Shown piece after piece: positions 24,994 to 36,056 of a stretch of 64,000 nt of DNA. Each line of letters opens with the position of its first letter. The stretch's first letter is position 1. The position numbers were made by a program, and so were the translations under genes. The notes beneath the pieces were generated by a model, which was given only the letters and a program-made list of their open reading frames with translations, made no database searches and was not told the origin of the DNA. Source of the stretch: Pseudoalteromonas sp. S16_S37 (GTDB taxonomy: Bacteria; Pseudomonadota; Gammaproteobacteria; Enterobacterales; Alteromonadaceae); the NCBI RefSeq assembly GCF_014694405.1, contig NZ_JAAUWV010000005.1, positions 62,001 to 126,000 on the forward strand. The letters are read 5' to 3'.

Positions 24994-27240
24994 ATGAGCA
25001 AAACATGGGGGGTTATCGCTGCCGCACTGGTCAGTAGTAACGCGATAGCTGCATCAGAGTCTACACCAAAACTATGTAGCCAATATCTACAACCTAAATC
25101 GTGGCAACCTCTGAGCTCATTACCTAAAAATGCCATCGACATTAAAGCTGATGATGTTGAGATGCAAGGCAAAGACAGTGCTGAGTTTTCAGGCAATGTC
25201 GTTATCAATACCAATAAAATGTCACTGTTTGCCAGCAGCGCTCTAATTGATAAAAAACAAAGTTTACTCAATGCGACTGGACCTTTACGCTACCTAGATC
25301 ACTTCAGCGATGTCAATGCTAACGCACTATACGCAGATCTAGATAATACTGAAATCAGCTTACTCGGCGCTGACTATCAATTAACTCAGCAGCTGGGTCA
25401 CGGTGGCGCAGAAAAACTATCTGCTTCAGATAGCGAAATCTCGCTGATAAATTCTAGCTTTACTACTTGCCCAGCAGACCAACCATTTTGGGCACTTGAA
25501 GCAGATAATATCACCTTGTCAAAGCATGAAGGATGGGGCGAAACCCATAATGCGGTTTTAAAAATACTTAATACGCCAGTTTTATATATTCCATACTTTA
25601 CATTTCCCATTGACGACAGACGTAAATCTGGGTTGTTGATGCCAAAAATTGAGCCGTCAAGCCGTTACGGTTTGGAAGTTGTTATTCCTTACTATTGGAA
25701 TATTGCACCGAATTACGACGCAACCTTATCTCCGCGTTACATGTCGAACCAAGGTTTGCAGCTCATAACTGAGTTTCGCTATTTAACGGAACAACACTTG
25801 GGTTTGCTGGGAGTGGAGTTTTTAGAAAAAGACGATTCTGAGCCTCAACTAAAAGAACGATATTTAGTTCACTGGAACCAGCAAAGCTATCTCAATGATA
25901 ATTGGCGTTTAAGTTTTGATGTAACTAACGTCAGTGATGATAACTACCTAACCGATCTGAACTCTAACTATGCCAATGAAACAGGCACTCAACTTGATAG
26001 AACCGCAGTGCTCAGTTACCTAGGCGAATACTGGACATCAGATATCAAACTGCAAAACTTTGAAGTGTTAGGCGACCATACCGAGTCCTATGCTGCGTTA
26101 CCACAGATCACTTGGCGAAACCGAAAAGCCTACACCGCACTGGGAATTGACTTTAATTTACAAGGTGAGTTTAGCCATTTTAGTAATGACACTTTGGTGA
26201 TAACCGAAGCTTCTCGCTTCCACATTGAGCCAAAAGCCAGTTTTAGTATTAATAACTACGCATGGTCCTTTCTAAGTGAAGTAAGCTTGTTGCATACACG
26301 CTATGAACAAAAAGGTGATTTTACAGGCACTGACTATAAGAGTGACGTATCACGTACCTTGCCCAAAGTACGCTTACATGGACAACTTAACTTTGAACGA
26401 GATACGCAATTTTTTGCACTTGGCGGAACACAAACATTAGAGCCTCAAATTCAATATTTGTATACGCCAGAACGTGACCAAAAAAGCATAGGTCTGTTTG
26501 ACACAACTAAAATGCAAGATGACTTTTACGGACTATTTAGAGAGCAGCGCTTTTCAGGTGTAGACAGAATTGCCCAAGCGAATCAAGTAACATTGGGTGC
26601 TACAACTCGGCTTTTTGATAGTAAAAATCAAGAACGCTTTAATTTTAGTGCGGGACAAATTATCTACCTCGAAGATGATGTAAAACCCAGTGCGCAAAGT
26701 TTTGATAACAGAACAAACTATAATGCCTTGTTTGCTGCGCAAACCATGGTACATTGGCACAGACGTTGGTACTTCTCTGCAGGCATACAGTATGATGCAG
26801 ATGCGAAAGAATTGATTGAATCGCACACAACGCTCGATTACAAAGGTGACAACAATAAGCTCGTTCAATTGAACCATCGTTATGCTAACGATGTCTCAGG
26901 GTATGAAATCGATCAAGTCGGCTTATTCAGCAGTTTACCAATTAACGATAGTTGGCAAATGGTTGCCAGCTATCACCGTGATTTAACAACAGGGCGCAGC
27001 GTAGAGGTATTCGCCGGAGTACGTTATGAAAGTTGCTGTTGGGCTATTCAGTTAACTGGTAAAAGACAGATTGAAACCGACTTAAATCGCACAATACACC
27101 AAGATGACGCGCAATTTGATTCAAGCATAGGTATTAGTTTCGTATTGAAAGGCTTAGGCGGAAAATCAAATTATGATATTGAACAAGTGCTGCAACAAGG
27201 TTTGTTTAATTATCGTCGACCTTATTTTTTGAATAATTAA
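24994..27240 (+). CDS. lptD: LPS-assembly protein LptD
   Basis: Essential outer-membrane beta-barrel that inserts lipopolysaccharide into the outer leaflet with LptE. 748 residues (E. coli 784). Signal peptide at about 1-20 (ending AIAAS), an OstA-like N-terminal domain about 45-170 (VEMQGKDSAEFSGNVVINTN), then the barrel. The four cysteines of the disulfide switch are visible: C28, C159 and the adjacent pair C681-C682 (ESCCW). First gene of lptD-surA-pdxA-rsmA-apaG-apaH. Confidence 0.96.
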   Translation: MSKTWGVIAAALVSSNAIAASESTPKLCSQYLQPKSWQPLSSLPKNAIDIKADDVEMQGKDSAEFSGNVVINTNKMSLFASSALIDKKQSLLNATGPLRYLDHFSDVNANALYADLDNTEISLLGADYQLTQQLGHGGAEKLSASDSEISLINSSFTTCPADQPFWALEADNITLSKHEGWGETHNAVLKILNTPVLYIPYFTFPIDDRRKSGLLMPKIEPSSRYGLEVVIPYYWNIAPNYDATLSPRYMSNQGLQLITEFRYLTEQHLGLLGVEFLEKDDSEPQLKERYLVHWNQQSYLNDNWRLSFDVTNVSDDNYLTDLNSNYANETGTQLDRTAVLSYLGEYWTSDIKLQNFEVLGDHTESYAALPQITWRNRKAYTALGIDFNLQGEFSHFSNDTLVITEASRFHIEPKASFSINNYAWSFLSEVSLLHTRYEQKGDFTGTDYKSDVSRTLPKVRLHGQLNFERDTQFFALGGTQTLEPQIQYLYTPERDQKSIGLFDTTKMQDDFYGLFREQRFSGVDRIAQANQVTLGATTRLFDSKNQERFNFSAGQIIYLEDDVKPSAQSFDNRTNYNALFAAQTMVHWHRRWYFSAGIQYDADAKELIESHTTLDYKGDNNKLVQLNHRYANDVSGYEIDQVGLFSSLPINDSWQMVASYHRDLTTGRSVEVFAGVRYESCCWAIQLTGKRQIETDLNRTIHQDDAQFDSSIGISFVLKGLGGKSNYDIEQVLQQGLFNYRRPYFLNN

Positions 27241-27256
27241 TAAATATTAGAACATT

Positions 27257-28549
27257 ATGAATTTTAAAAAGCTGTTATGGGTTGCCCTACTAGGGCTGAG
27301 TATCCACCAAAATGCCTTCGCTGAGCGTATGCTTATCGACAAAGTTGTCGCGACTGTAAACGACGGCGTTGTTTTGCAAAGTGAAGTTGACCAAATAATT
27401 GCTCGTGTAAAAGAGCAAGCTAAACAACAAAATACCGAACTTCCATCTGATCAAACTTTACGTATTCAGGCTATTGACCGCTTAGTTGACCAAACATTAA
27501 TGCTACAGCTCGCTGGGCGTATGGGCATGGAGATTTCTGATGCTCAGCTAGATCAAACCTTAGCAAGTATTGCTGCGGAGCAAGGCGGTACCATTGCAGA
27601 TTTGCGAAAGACAATTGAAGCGGGTGGTGAAAATTTCCAAGAATACCGGGAGCAAATTCGCAAAGAAATCACTATCGGCCAAGTGAGACGTGTAAATGTT
27701 GATCGCCGCGTATACATCAGCCCTCGTGAAATCGGCAATTTACAAAAAATTCTTGCTGAACAAACAGGCAGTGCTGAAGAATTCGACTTAGGTCATATTT
27801 TGGTTAAGATCCCAAGTAAAGCAACGCCAGAAGAAATCGAAGATGCTCGCACAAGAGCCAACAAAGTAATCGAATTTTTAAACGAAGGTAAAGAATTTAA
27901 GCGCATCGCAATAGCATCATCAAGTGGTCCTAAAGCCCTAGAAGGTGGACAGCTAGGCTGGATGAGCATTAATGAAATGCCATCGCTTTTTGCCGAAGCT
28001 GTAAAAGGCAAGAAAAAAGACGAAATTATTGGTCCTGTGCGCTCTGGTGCTGGCTTCCATATTTTAAAAGTTCAAGATATCCGTGGCCGCCAAGTTGTTG
28101 AAACAACTGAAGTTCGCTCAAGACACATTCTAATTAAGCCTTCTATTATTTTAAGTGAAGAGAAAGCTAAAGAAATGCTGGCAGGCTTCGCCAAAGACTT
28201 GCGCGATGGCAAAGCTGATTTTGCGGAGTTAGCTAAAGAGCATTCTGAAGACCCAGGCTCCGCATTGAAAGGCGGTGAATACGACTGGACAGACCCTACA
28301 ACTTATGTACCCGCGTTCAGAGACACATTAATGTCACTTGAAATGAATGAAATTAGTGAACCTTTTAGATCAAGCTTTGGCTGGCATATCGTACAGCTGC
28401 TAGGCAAACGTGTTGCAGATAAAACGGAACAGGCGAAGTTAAACCGTGCTCATGGCCTACTATATAATCGCAAATTTAAAGAAGAAGCCTTTAAATGGCA
28501 AAGTGAGATCCGAGAGCAGGCCCATATTGATATTTTTGCAGCCGAGTAA
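27257..28549 (+). CDS. surA: Periplasmic peptidyl-prolyl isomerase and chaperone SurA
   Basis: Periplasmic chaperone that escorts outer-membrane proteins, including LptD, to the BAM complex. 430 residues, like E. coli SurA (428). Signal peptide at 1-22 (ending AFAER). The N-terminal chaperone part ([21 protein letters not shown]) is followed by two parvulin domains, one around [12 protein letters not shown]...[13 protein letters not shown] and the other around SRHILIKPS...GGEYDWTDP. It starts 16 bases after lptD and ends 11 bases before pdxA. Confidence 0.97.
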   Translation: MNFKKLLWVALLGLSIHQNAFAERMLIDKVVATVNDGVVLQSEVDQIIARVKEQAKQQNTELPSDQTLRIQAIDRLVDQTLMLQLAGRMGMEISDAQLDQTLASIAAEQGGTIADLRKTIEAGGENFQEYREQIRKEITIGQVRRVNVDRRVYISPREIGNLQKILAEQTGSAEEFDLGHILVKIPSKATPEEIEDARTRANKVIEFLNEGKEFKRIAIASSSGPKALEGGQLGWMSINEMPSLFAEAVKGKKKDEIIGPVRSGAGFHILKVQDIRGRQVVETTEVRSRHILIKPSIILSEEKAKEMLAGFAKDLRDGKADFAELAKEHSEDPGSALKGGEYDWTDPTTYVPAFRDTLMSLEMNEISEPFRSSFGWHIVQLLGKRVADKTEQAKLNRAHGLLYNRKFKEEAFKWQSEIREQAHIDIFAAE

Positions 28550-28560
28550 GTAGACACATT

Positions 28561-29553
28561 ATGAGTTTAAGAATTGCAATAACTCCCGGTGAACCGGCAG
28601 GCATAGGCCCAGATCTTGTTATAAAATTGGCGCAAAAAAGCTGGCCTGTACAGCTCATTGCGGTTGTTGATAAAACAGTGATGGAACAACGCGCCAAAGA
28701 ACTTGGACTCAGTGTCACTTTGCTAGCGTTTAATCCCGAAGAAGCTCCTCAACCTGCGCCTGCAGGTTGTTTATATTACATGCAAGTGGATAAAGGGGCT
28801 GACGTAACACCTGGCGTGCTAGATGAGAAAAACGGTCGATATGTACTAGAAACACTGCGTTTGGCCTCAGAAAAAAATATGGATGGTACCTTCGATGCGG
28901 TGGTAACTGGACCTGTGCACAAAGGCATTATTAACCGAGCAGGCATATCCTTTAGCGGTCATACCGAATATTTTGCGCAGCAATCTGGCACATCTGATGT
29001 GGTAATGATGTTAGCGACAGAGGGATTACGAGTGGCACTGGTTACCACACATATCCCTCTTGAATATGTATCAAAAGCAATCACTAAAGAACGCTTGCGC
29101 AAAGTAGCCTCCATTTTGCATGATGATTTGAAAAACAAGTTTGGGATAGAACACCCTCGAGTTCTAGTTTGTGGGCTCAACCCTCATGCTGGTGAGGATG
29201 GACATTTAGGTCGAGAAGAAATCGACACCATTACGCCAACTCTTAATGCACTTAACCAGCAAGGTATGAACTTTATTGGTCCATTGCCTGCCGATACCCT
29301 GTTCCAAGCAAAATATTTAGATAATGCCGACGCAGTGCTCGCTATGTATCACGATCAAGGCTTACCTGTGTTAAAATATAAAGGATTTGGTAATTCAGTA
29401 AATATAACCCTTGGATTACCCTTTATTCGCACCTCAGTAGATCATGGCACCGCATTAGATTTAGCGGCAAGCAATGATATTGAGGTAGGTAGTTTTGATT
29501 TAGCGATACGCGAAGCTATTAAGCTCGCCACTGAAAAAGCACAGAGTTCATGA
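28561..29553 (+). CDS. pdxA: 4-hydroxythreonine-4-phosphate dehydrogenase PdxA
   Basis: NAD-dependent oxidation of 4-phosphohydroxy-L-threonine in vitamin B6 (pyridoxal phosphate) synthesis; cytoplasmic dimer. 330 residues (E. coli 329). Opening motif [14 protein letters not shown] and the three metal-binding histidines in [19 protein letters not shown] and [11 protein letters not shown] are in place, with GHTEYFA for substrate binding. The stop codon overlaps the rsmA start by four bases. Confidence 0.97.
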   Translation: MSLRIAITPGEPAGIGPDLVIKLAQKSWPVQLIAVVDKTVMEQRAKELGLSVTLLAFNPEEAPQPAPAGCLYYMQVDKGADVTPGVLDEKNGRYVLETLRLASEKNMDGTFDAVVTGPVHKGIINRAGISFSGHTEYFAQQSGTSDVVMMLATEGLRVALVTTHIPLEYVSKAITKERLRKVASILHDDLKNKFGIEHPRVLVCGLNPHAGEDGHLGREEIDTITPTLNALNQQGMNFIGPLPADTLFQAKYLDNADAVLAMYHDQGLPVLKYKGFGNSVNITLGLPFIRTSVDHGTALDLAASNDIEVGSFDLAIREAIKLATEKAQSS

Positions 29554-30356
29554 CAGACAAAGTACACTTAGGGCACCGAGCCCGTAAACGTTTTGGCCAA
29601 AACTTTTTAAACGATGACATGATCATCGATAAGATTGTCACTGCCATCGATCCAAAACCAAGCGACAATCTAGTTGAGATTGGTCCAGGCCTTGGTGCAA
29701 TCACAGAACCTGTTGTTGATTTGAGTGGTCATCTAACGGTTGTTGAGCTTGATAAAGATCTTGCTGAGCGCCTTGTTAAGCACCCTTTTATGGGACCAAA
29801 ACTGACTGTGCATCAAGGAGATGCCATGAAGTTTGACTTCTCAAGTCTTATAAAAGGTGATGAAAAGTTAAAAATATTCGGAAACTTACCATATAACGTC
29901 TCAACTCCCCTTCTGTTTCATTTATTTGAGTTTGCAGATCACGTTGAGCATATGCACTTTATGCTTCAAAAAGAAGTGGTTAAGCGTATGGTTGCCGGCC
30001 CTGATTCGAAAGCGTTTGGGCGTTTAAGTGTGATGACGCAATATTATTGCCATGCGATGCCGGTGATTGATGTGCCGCCAGAGTGTTTCAAACCAGCTCC
30101 AAAGGTTGATTCAGCCGTTATTCGTCTGATCCCTAAAAAGCCTGAGCAACGCACTGCAAAAAGTACTAAAATTTTAAACACAGTTTGTTTAGAAGCCTTC
30201 AACCAACGTCGTAAGACTTTGCGTAATAGCCTGTCTAACCTACTCAGTACAGACGAGCTTGCGCAACTTGGTATTGATGCTTCAAAACGCGCTGAAAATT
30301 TATCACTTGCCCAATTTATAGAAATAGCTAACTGGATTTATGACAACAAGCAGTAA
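29550..30356 (+). CDS. rsmA: 16S rRNA dimethyladenosine transferase RsmA (KsgA)
   Basis: Dimethylates two adjacent adenines in the 3' hairpin of 16S rRNA using S-adenosylmethionine, late in small-subunit assembly. 268 residues (E. coli 273). SAM motif [14 protein letters not shown], acidic [16 protein letters not shown] and catalytic [11 protein letters not shown] are present, and the C-terminal helical domain has [12 protein letters not shown]. The ATGA overlap with pdxA and the 17-base overlap with apaG show tight coupling. Confidence 0.97.
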   Translation: MTDKVHLGHRARKRFGQNFLNDDMIIDKIVTAIDPKPSDNLVEIGPGLGAITEPVVDLSGHLTVVELDKDLAERLVKHPFMGPKLTVHQGDAMKFDFSSLIKGDEKLKIFGNLPYNVSTPLLFHLFEFADHVEHMHFMLQKEVVKRMVAGPDSKAFGRLSVMTQYYCHAMPVIDVPPECFKPAPKVDSAVIRLIPKKPEQRTAKSTKILNTVCLEAFNQRRKTLRNSLSNLLSTDELAQLGIDASKRAENLSLAQFIEIANWIYDNKQ

Positions 30357-30729
30357 TATAGGCTCCCCAATTAAGGTTTCGGTGGAAACCTTTTATGTTG
30401 AAGCCCAATCTCAGCCTGAAAAAGATAAATACGTTTTTGCCTACACTGTGACGATTAAAAACCACAGTTTGTGTAGTGCTAAGCTACAAAGTCGCTATTG
30501 GTTAATTACTGATGCTAACGGCAAAGAAACCGAAGTAGAAGGTGAAGGCGTGGTTGGCGAAAAGCCAACCATTGGACCTGGAGAGAGTTATAAATATACC
30601 AGTGGTGCTGTACTCGATACGCCACTTGGCACAATGCAAGGCCACTATGTAATGCGAAATGAATTTGGTAATGAATTTAAAGCGCCAATTGAAGTATTTC
30701 GCTTAGCTTGCCCTAACATTTTACACTAA
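30340..30729 (+). CDS. apaG: ApaG domain protein
   Basis: Small protein with the ApaG fibronectin-like fold, 129 residues (E. coli 125). The conserved blocks are [46 protein letters not shown] and the terminal [13 protein letters not shown]. Biochemical role is not settled; it has been tied to pyrophosphate binding and cobalt resistance, and it nearly always sits between ksgA and apaH, as here. Its ATG lies inside the end of rsmA. Confidence 0.95.
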   Translation: MTTSSNIGSPIKVSVETFYVEAQSQPEKDKYVFAYTVTIKNHSLCSAKLQSRYWLITDANGKETEVEGEGVVGEKPTIGPGESYKYTSGAVLDTPLGTMQGHYVMRNEFGNEFKAPIEVFRLACPNILH

Positions 30730-30734
30730 TTTTT

Positions 30735-31535
30735 ATGGCCCTATACGCAATCGGAGATTTACAAGGCTGCTTTCAACCGTTTATGCGGCTGTTAGACATT
30801 GTTGATTTCAACCCCAGCCAAGATCACCTCTATTTAGTTGGGGATGTCATAGCAAGAGGGCCAGACTCCCAAGCCTGCTTAGATTTTCTATGCCAAAATC
30901 AGGGCGCCATAAGTGTTTCTTTGGGTAATCATGATTTACATTTTTTAGCCTGTGCGCTGCTCGGTAAATCACCTAATCCAAAAGATAAGCTTGATAGTGT
31001 TTTTGCCAGTAATAAGCTCCCGCAATATATTTCTTTACTGCAGCAACAGCCATTAGCTTTCTTTTTACCAAAACTCAGTACATTTATATCTCATGCAGGT
31101 ATTCACCCGGATTGGGATATTGAGCACGCTTTAGATTATGCACAATTTGCTCAGCAGTGTTATCAATCTGCAGATGCTGTTCACTACTTTGCCAACATGT
31201 ATGGCCCCAGCCCAACAAAAAAAATAAATAACCTCAACGAGCTAGATAAGTTTAAAACGATTATTAATGTGTTTACTCGGATGCGCTTCTTATATAATCA
31301 TGGCCAGCTAGATCTTAATCATAAAGGTCCTGCGCAATCATCTAATAATCTCATGCCTTGGTTTGAGCATAAGCGCTTTAAGCAAGATAGTAACCGTTAT
31401 GTTTTCGGTCACTGGGCAGCCCTTGAAGGCAAAACAAGCTTAAATAATATCATAGCGTTAGATACTGGATGTGTATGGGGCGGTCCAATGACCTTAATGG
31501 ATTTAACATCAGGTGAGCATTTTTCAAGCAAATAA
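30735..31535 (+). CDS. apaH: Symmetrical bis(5'-nucleosyl)-tetraphosphatase ApaH
   Basis: Hydrolyses Ap4A to two ADP and removes NpnN caps from RNA; cytoplasmic metallophosphatase. 266 residues (E. coli 280). Metal-binding motifs YAIGDLQGC, LVGDVIARGPDS and SLGNHDLH stand in order in the first 75 residues, the later histidines are in ISHAGIHP and FGHWAALEG, and GCVWGGPMT closes the fold. Last gene of the lptD operon, five bases after apaG. Confidence 0.96.
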   Translation: MALYAIGDLQGCFQPFMRLLDIVDFNPSQDHLYLVGDVIARGPDSQACLDFLCQNQGAISVSLGNHDLHFLACALLGKSPNPKDKLDSVFASNKLPQYISLLQQQPLAFFLPKLSTFISHAGIHPDWDIEHALDYAQFAQQCYQSADAVHYFANMYGPSPTKKINNLNELDKFKTIINVFTRMRFLYNHGQLDLNHKGPAQSSNNLMPWFEHKRFKQDSNRYVFGHWAALEGKTSLNNIIALDTGCVWGGPMTLMDLTSGEHFSSK

Positions 31536-31651
31536 GGTAAACTTGTCTAGTTTTGCTGAATTATTTACACGCATCTGCTATAAAATACTTAACTTATCCT
31601 TAATGTAACCGATAAGTTATTCAATCCTATTAGTAAATTTATGGAAACTGT

Positions 31652-33667
31652 ATGAACTTGACTGTTAGCCAAAGAATTTGGGGTGGTTTTATTTTTATCA
31701 CTCTTTTACTGCTGTTAATTGGCGGAAACTCATTGCTAAGGATTGCAAATATCGATAGCTCGACACAACAAGTAAATCGACTATCGCTGCCTGCGCTCGA
31801 TAAAAGCTCTGAGTTACAAGTTGAATTCTCACTAATGAGCAAAATGGCGCAAGGTACATTTTATGCGCAAACTCCTGATGAACTGAGCAGTTTAAAAACA
31901 CAGTTTGAAAAAAGACGAAAAGCATTTGAAAGTACCTATTCAGAGTTACAGCAAGTTGTACAAAACAGTCCCAAATTAGCAAGCAGTGCACGAGATGTCG
32001 GTAAAACATTTGAAACGTTTTCTAAAGCCGTCGAAAGTTTGAAAAAAGACAAGGCGCTTGAGCTTGAGCTTAGAAAAACACTTAAGTCTCAGCTTGAACA
32101 AATAGAAATGAGCGCCGAAGATGCCACCACGGTAGTGCTAGACATCATCGACTTGGAAGGTCTAAAAGAGCAAAATGCTAGAGCCTATCAAGCCGCAACA
32201 AGTATGGAGAATAACTTTTCTTCTGTCGTGACTAACAGCAATGATATGCTCAATATTGCAAATTTGAACACGCTTTCTATTGTCAAAAAAGACCAGGAAT
32301 ATTTGGTGAGTGAACTTGCCCGTAACATGGAACTCATGCAAGGTCCTGTCAAAGAGCTTGATGAAGGGTTATTTTCAGATTTGCAGTCTTATTATTCAGC
32401 GTTAGAAAAGCAAGTAACAGGGTCACAAAGTTTATACGAAAATAAAAAGCGTTTAATCAATGCAATAGATATGACACGCAAAGAGCTGCAAGACGCAGAA
32501 CGAGCAACTCAAGCGGCATTGAAACAGCTTGACGAGCTATTAGACGAAGCAAATAAAGTTGCCTTTAACCTGCAGCAAGAAGTACGTCAAGATGTTAGCG
32601 CCGCAAACCTATGGACTTGGGTTGGTATGATAATCGCCACTCTCATCGCAATTGTGGTGGCTTACATTACCGTTAACTTGATCACCAAGCCTCTATCTGA
32701 AGTAAACCGCGTGCTTACTATTGTAGCGCGCGGAGATATGACTCAAAAGCTTGATGATTCAGCGAAAGATGAATTTGGCGAACTATCACGCAGTTGTAAC
32801 ACATTAATTAGTAGCCTGCGTGAATTGATCACAGGTATTGTGTCACGCTCCACTCAACTTGCAGCGGCGTCTGAAGAAACATCAACCATTACCAATGAAT
32901 CAAGCCAAGCTATTCGCAATCAGCAAGCTCAAGTAGAACAAGCAGCCACTGCTACTACGCAAATGAGTAGTACTTCTCACGGCGTGAGTAATAGTGCGCA
33001 CCAAGCGCTGCTAGAGATTAAAAACGCTGATAAAGAAGCTGAGCGTGTTAAGGGTATCTCTTATGAGAATAAACATACTATTGAGCAGCTGGCACGGGAG
33101 GTTGATGAAGCATCAAGCGTTATCAATAAACTTCACCAAGACAGTGCCTCAATTGGCAGCATCCTAGATGTTATTAGAGGTATTGCGGAGCAAACTAATC
33201 TACTTGCTTTGAATGCGGCGATTGAAGCGGCTCGTGCGGGTGAGCAAGGTCGTGGTTTTGCGGTAGTTGCTGACGAAGTTCGTTCATTAGCAAGTAAGAC
33301 GCAAGAGTCTACGCAAGAGATCCAATCCATGATTGAATCTCTGCAAGCGGGTGCGGAAGAAGCTGTGAGAGCGATGTCTAAAGGTAAGCAGCAAGCTGAG
33401 TCTTGTGTTGCACAAAGTGACTTAGCAAATGAAGCCCTAAACTCAATTACTCAGGCAGTATCACAAGCACATGACGTAAGTGAAGAGATCTCTAATGCAG
33501 CGAATGAACAACAGCAAGTTGCGCAAGAAATTAGCGAGCGTTTGGAGTCGATTGTTTCGATTGCTGAGCAAACTGCAGAAGGCGCAAATCAAACTTCTAT
33601 TTCAAGTAGTGAAGTGGCAAAGTTGGCTGAAGAGCTACGCCAATCTGTAGAGCAATTTAAGGTCTAA
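31652..33667 (+). CDS. Methyl-accepting chemotaxis protein
   Basis: Transmembrane chemoreceptor of 671 residues. First membrane helix at about 12-30, a roughly 290-residue helical periplasmic ligand domain, second helix at about 320-343, HAMP domain ([19 protein letters not shown]), then the cytoplasmic methylation and signalling helices. The hairpin tip [20 protein letters not shown] at about 510 is fully conserved and would bind CheA and CheW. The periplasmic part has an HBM-like or four-helix pattern with many polar heptads; the ligand is unknown. No methyltransferase-tethering pentapeptide is seen at the C terminus. Single gene with its own terminator. Confidence 0.94.
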   Translation: MNLTVSQRIWGGFIFITLLLLLIGGNSLLRIANIDSSTQQVNRLSLPALDKSSELQVEFSLMSKMAQGTFYAQTPDELSSLKTQFEKRRKAFESTYSELQQVVQNSPKLASSARDVGKTFETFSKAVESLKKDKALELELRKTLKSQLEQIEMSAEDATTVVLDIIDLEGLKEQNARAYQAATSMENNFSSVVTNSNDMLNIANLNTLSIVKKDQEYLVSELARNMELMQGPVKELDEGLFSDLQSYYSALEKQVTGSQSLYENKKRLINAIDMTRKELQDAERATQAALKQLDELLDEANKVAFNLQQEVRQDVSAANLWTWVGMIIATLIAIVVAYITVNLITKPLSEVNRVLTIVARGDMTQKLDDSAKDEFGELSRSCNTLISSLRELITGIVSRSTQLAAASEETSTITNESSQAIRNQQAQVEQAATATTQMSSTSHGVSNSAHQALLEIKNADKEAERVKGISYENKHTIEQLAREVDEASSVINKLHQDSASIGSILDVIRGIAEQTNLLALNAAIEAARAGEQGRGFAVVADEVRSLASKTQESTQEIQSMIESLQAGAEEAVRAMSKGKQQAESCVAQSDLANEALNSITQAVSQAHDVSEEISNAANEQQQVAQEISERLESIVSIAEQTAEGANQTSISSSEVAKLAEELRQSVEQFKV

Positions 33668-33694
33668 CTTTAAGTTATTAACGCAGATAACATT

Positions 33695-33717
33695 AAGCGC
33701 CCAATGGGCGCTTTTTT
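33695..33717 (+). terminator. Intrinsic terminator after the chemoreceptor
   Basis: AAGCGCCC / GGGCGCTT perfect stem with loop AAT followed by TTTT, 28 bases after the stop codon. Confidence 0.9.
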
Positions 33718-33752
33718 GTACCTGAACAAAGGTAAGGATAACCAAGAGACAC

Positions 33753-33776
33753 AAAAAAGCCTGCAATAGCAGGCTT
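33753..33776 (-). terminator. Intrinsic terminator after transketolase
   Basis: On the minus strand AAGCCTGC / GCAGGCTT with loop TATT is followed by a run of T. It lies 22 bases past the tkt stop codon. Confidence 0.88.
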
Positions 33777-33797
33777 AATTTTGCTTATTATTCGTAA

Positions 33798-35789
33798 TTA
33801 AAACAAGCTGTTTGCTTTGGCAACTACATTTTCAACCGTAAAGCCAAAGTGCGCAAATAACTCATCTGCTGGTGCTGATTCACCGAATGTGCTCATACCA
33901 ACAATCGCACCATTCAGTCCTACATACTTGTACCAGTAGTCTTCAATACCTGCTTCAACAGCAACTCGGCGTGTTACCGAGCTTGGTAATACACTTTCTT
34001 TATATTCAGCTGACTGCGCATCGAATACATCCGTCGAAGGCATAGATACAACACGTACTTTTTTGCCTGATGCACGTAATTGAGTTGCTGCATCAACCGC
34101 CAACTGGACTTCAGAGCCTGTTGCTATAAGGATAAGCTCAGGATTGCCATCACAGCTCAGTACATAACCGCCCTTTTTGATCGCTTGAACTTGTTGCTCA
34201 TCACGCGCTTGTTGCTCTAACCCTTGGCGAGTGAAGATCAATGAAGTTGGACCATCTTTGCGCTCAATCGCTTGTTGCCACGCTACCGCAGACTCTACTT
34301 GGTCACACGGGCGCCAGTTAACTAGGTTTGGTGTTAAACGCATACTCGCAATTTGCTCTACCGGCTGGTGTGTTGGACCATCTTCACCAAGACCAATTGA
34401 GTCATGTGTGTATACAAAAATGCTAGGTTGCTTCATCAGTGCAGCCATACGCACGGCGTTGCGCGCATATTCCATAAACATTAGGAATGTTGCACCGTAA
34501 GGCACAAACCCTTTATGCAGTGCAATACCATTCATAATCGCTGACATGCCAAATTCACGCACACCGTAGAAAATATAGTTGCCCGATGCATCTTCAGCAG
34601 TTAAGCCTTTAGAACCATCCCATAACGTTAGGTTTGAACCTGCTAAATCCGCAGAGCCGCCCATAAATTCAGGTAGAATAGGACCATACGCATTAAGCGC
34701 ATTTTGCGATGCTTTACGAGTAGCTGGGTTTGCAGGGTTTGCTTGCAACTGTGCAATGTAAGCTTCTGTGTGCTCTTGCCAGTTCGCTGGTAAATCACCG
34801 TTCATGCGACGCTCAAACTCAGCCGCAAGCTTAGGGTATTCCATTTGATACTCAGTAAACTTAATCGTCCACTCGCTTTGCTGCTGCTGACCACGCGCGG
34901 TTGCATCCCACTTAGCATAAATATCTTCTGGTACTTCAAAGGCATCGTGCTGCCAGCCTAAAAATTCACGAGCTGCTTTAATTTCATCATCACCTAATGG
35001 TGCGCCATGGCAATCGTGACTACCTGATTTATTAGGTGAGCCGTAACCAATTACAGTTTTGCAGCAAATCAATGTAGGCTTGTCTGATTCTGCCCTTGCA
35101 GCTTCAATAGCGGCTTTAATCGCTTCGCTATCGTGACCATCAACGTTGGCAATCACATGCCAGCCGTACGACTCAAAACGTTTAGGTGTGTCATCGCTAA
35201 ACCAGCCTTCAACTTCACCATCAATCGAAATACCGTTGTCGTCCCAAAACGCAATTAACTTGCCTAAGCCAAGTGTACCTGCCAACGAACATGCTTCATG
35301 AGAAATACCTTCCATCAAGCAACCGTCACCTAAAAATGCATACGTGTAATGGTCTACGATGTTGTGCTCGCCACGGTTGAATTGCGCAGCTAGTGCCTTT
35401 TCAGCAATCGCCATACCTACGGCATTTGTAATACCTTGGCCTAGAGGGCCGGTGGTAGTTTCGATACCAGGGGCATAACCATATTCAGGGTGACCTGGCG
35501 TTTTAGAATGCATTTGACGGAAGTTTTTCAAATCGTCAATTGATAAGTCATAACCGCTTAAATGTAGCAAAGAATAAATTAGCATTGAGCCATGGCCATT
35601 TGACAGTACAAAACGGTCTCTGTCAGCCCATTGTGGGTTACTTGGATTATGCTTTAGATAATCGCGCCAAAGCACTTCAGCGATGTCCGCCATGCCCATA
35701 GGGGCTCCAGGGTGACCAGATTTGGCCTTTTGAACCGCGTCCATTGACAGAACACGGATTGCATTAGCAAGTTCTTTGCGAGATGGCAT
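33798..35789 (-). CDS. tkt: Transketolase
   Basis: Thiamine-diphosphate enzyme that moves two-carbon units between sugar phosphates in the pentose phosphate pathway. 663 residues, as in E. coli TktA (663). Conserved parts are [14 protein letters not shown], the ThDP/metal motif [15 protein letters not shown]...[10 protein letters not shown], the pyrimidine-domain [19 protein letters not shown] and RQGLEQQ. The ATG at 35789 has AGGAG just upstream, so the longer frame to 35924 is not used. Divergent from metK; a MetJ-type site lies between them. Confidence 0.97.
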   Translation of the reverse strand: MPSRKELANAIRVLSMDAVQKAKSGHPGAPMGMADIAEVLWRDYLKHNPSNPQWADRDRFVLSNGHGSMLIYSLLHLSGYDLSIDDLKNFRQMHSKTPGHPEYGYAPGIETTTGPLGQGITNAVGMAIAEKALAAQFNRGEHNIVDHYTYAFLGDGCLMEGISHEACSLAGTLGLGKLIAFWDDNGISIDGEVEGWFSDDTPKRFESYGWHVIANVDGHDSEAIKAAIEAARAESDKPTLICCKTVIGYGSPNKSGSHDCHGAPLGDDEIKAAREFLGWQHDAFEVPEDIYAKWDATARGQQQQSEWTIKFTEYQMEYPKLAAEFERRMNGDLPANWQEHTEAYIAQLQANPANPATRKASQNALNAYGPILPEFMGGSADLAGSNLTLWDGSKGLTAEDASGNYIFYGVREFGMSAIMNGIALHKGFVPYGATFLMFMEYARNAVRMAALMKQPSIFVYTHDSIGLGEDGPTHQPVEQIASMRLTPNLVNWRPCDQVESAVAWQQAIERKDGPTSLIFTRQGLEQQARDEQQVQAIKKGGYVLSCDGNPELILIATGSEVQLAVDAATQLRASGKKVRVVSMPSTDVFDAQSAEYKESVLPSSVTRRVAVEAGIEDYWYKYVGLNGAIVGMSTFGESAPADELFAHFGFTVENVVAKANSLF

Positions 35790-35938
35790 AATTCTCCTAC
35801 CTTGTAATAATTTATTTTTGCGCGGGTCTAGAAAGTGCCCATTCTTACTTATTTTTGCTGCAAACTGCAATGATAAATGACAGAAAAACGCCCTTAAAGC
35901 CAATATTTTCGGGCCTTCCAACATGACAGGATTAATTT

Positions 35939-35954
35939 AGACGTCTAGGCGTAA
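35939..35954. promoter_or_regulatory. MetJ operator (met box) upstream of metK
   Basis: AGACGTCT at 35939-35946 is exactly the MetJ consensus eight-mer, followed head-to-tail by AGGCGTAA, matching the tandem arrangement MetJ dimers bind. It lies about 100 bases before metK, so S-adenosylmethionine-dependent repression of metK is likely. The site could also affect divergent tkt. Confidence 0.75.
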
Positions 35955-36056
35955 AAAAACTATGCATATGCTTTGCTTTTCGTTAATATATGCCTCTTAA
36001 TTTTTTAGCGCTATCCCCGTAGTTCGTGAAGCGCAATATTTGTGAGCATAAATTCA

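Noticed and set aside
26554..26877. 107-codon antisense frame in lptD
   Set aside because: Shadow frame with biased composition inside the barrel-coding region.
35955..36056. SAM riboswitch upstream of metK
   Set aside because: No SAM-I/II/IV-like stem pattern found; a MetJ box explains methionine control better.
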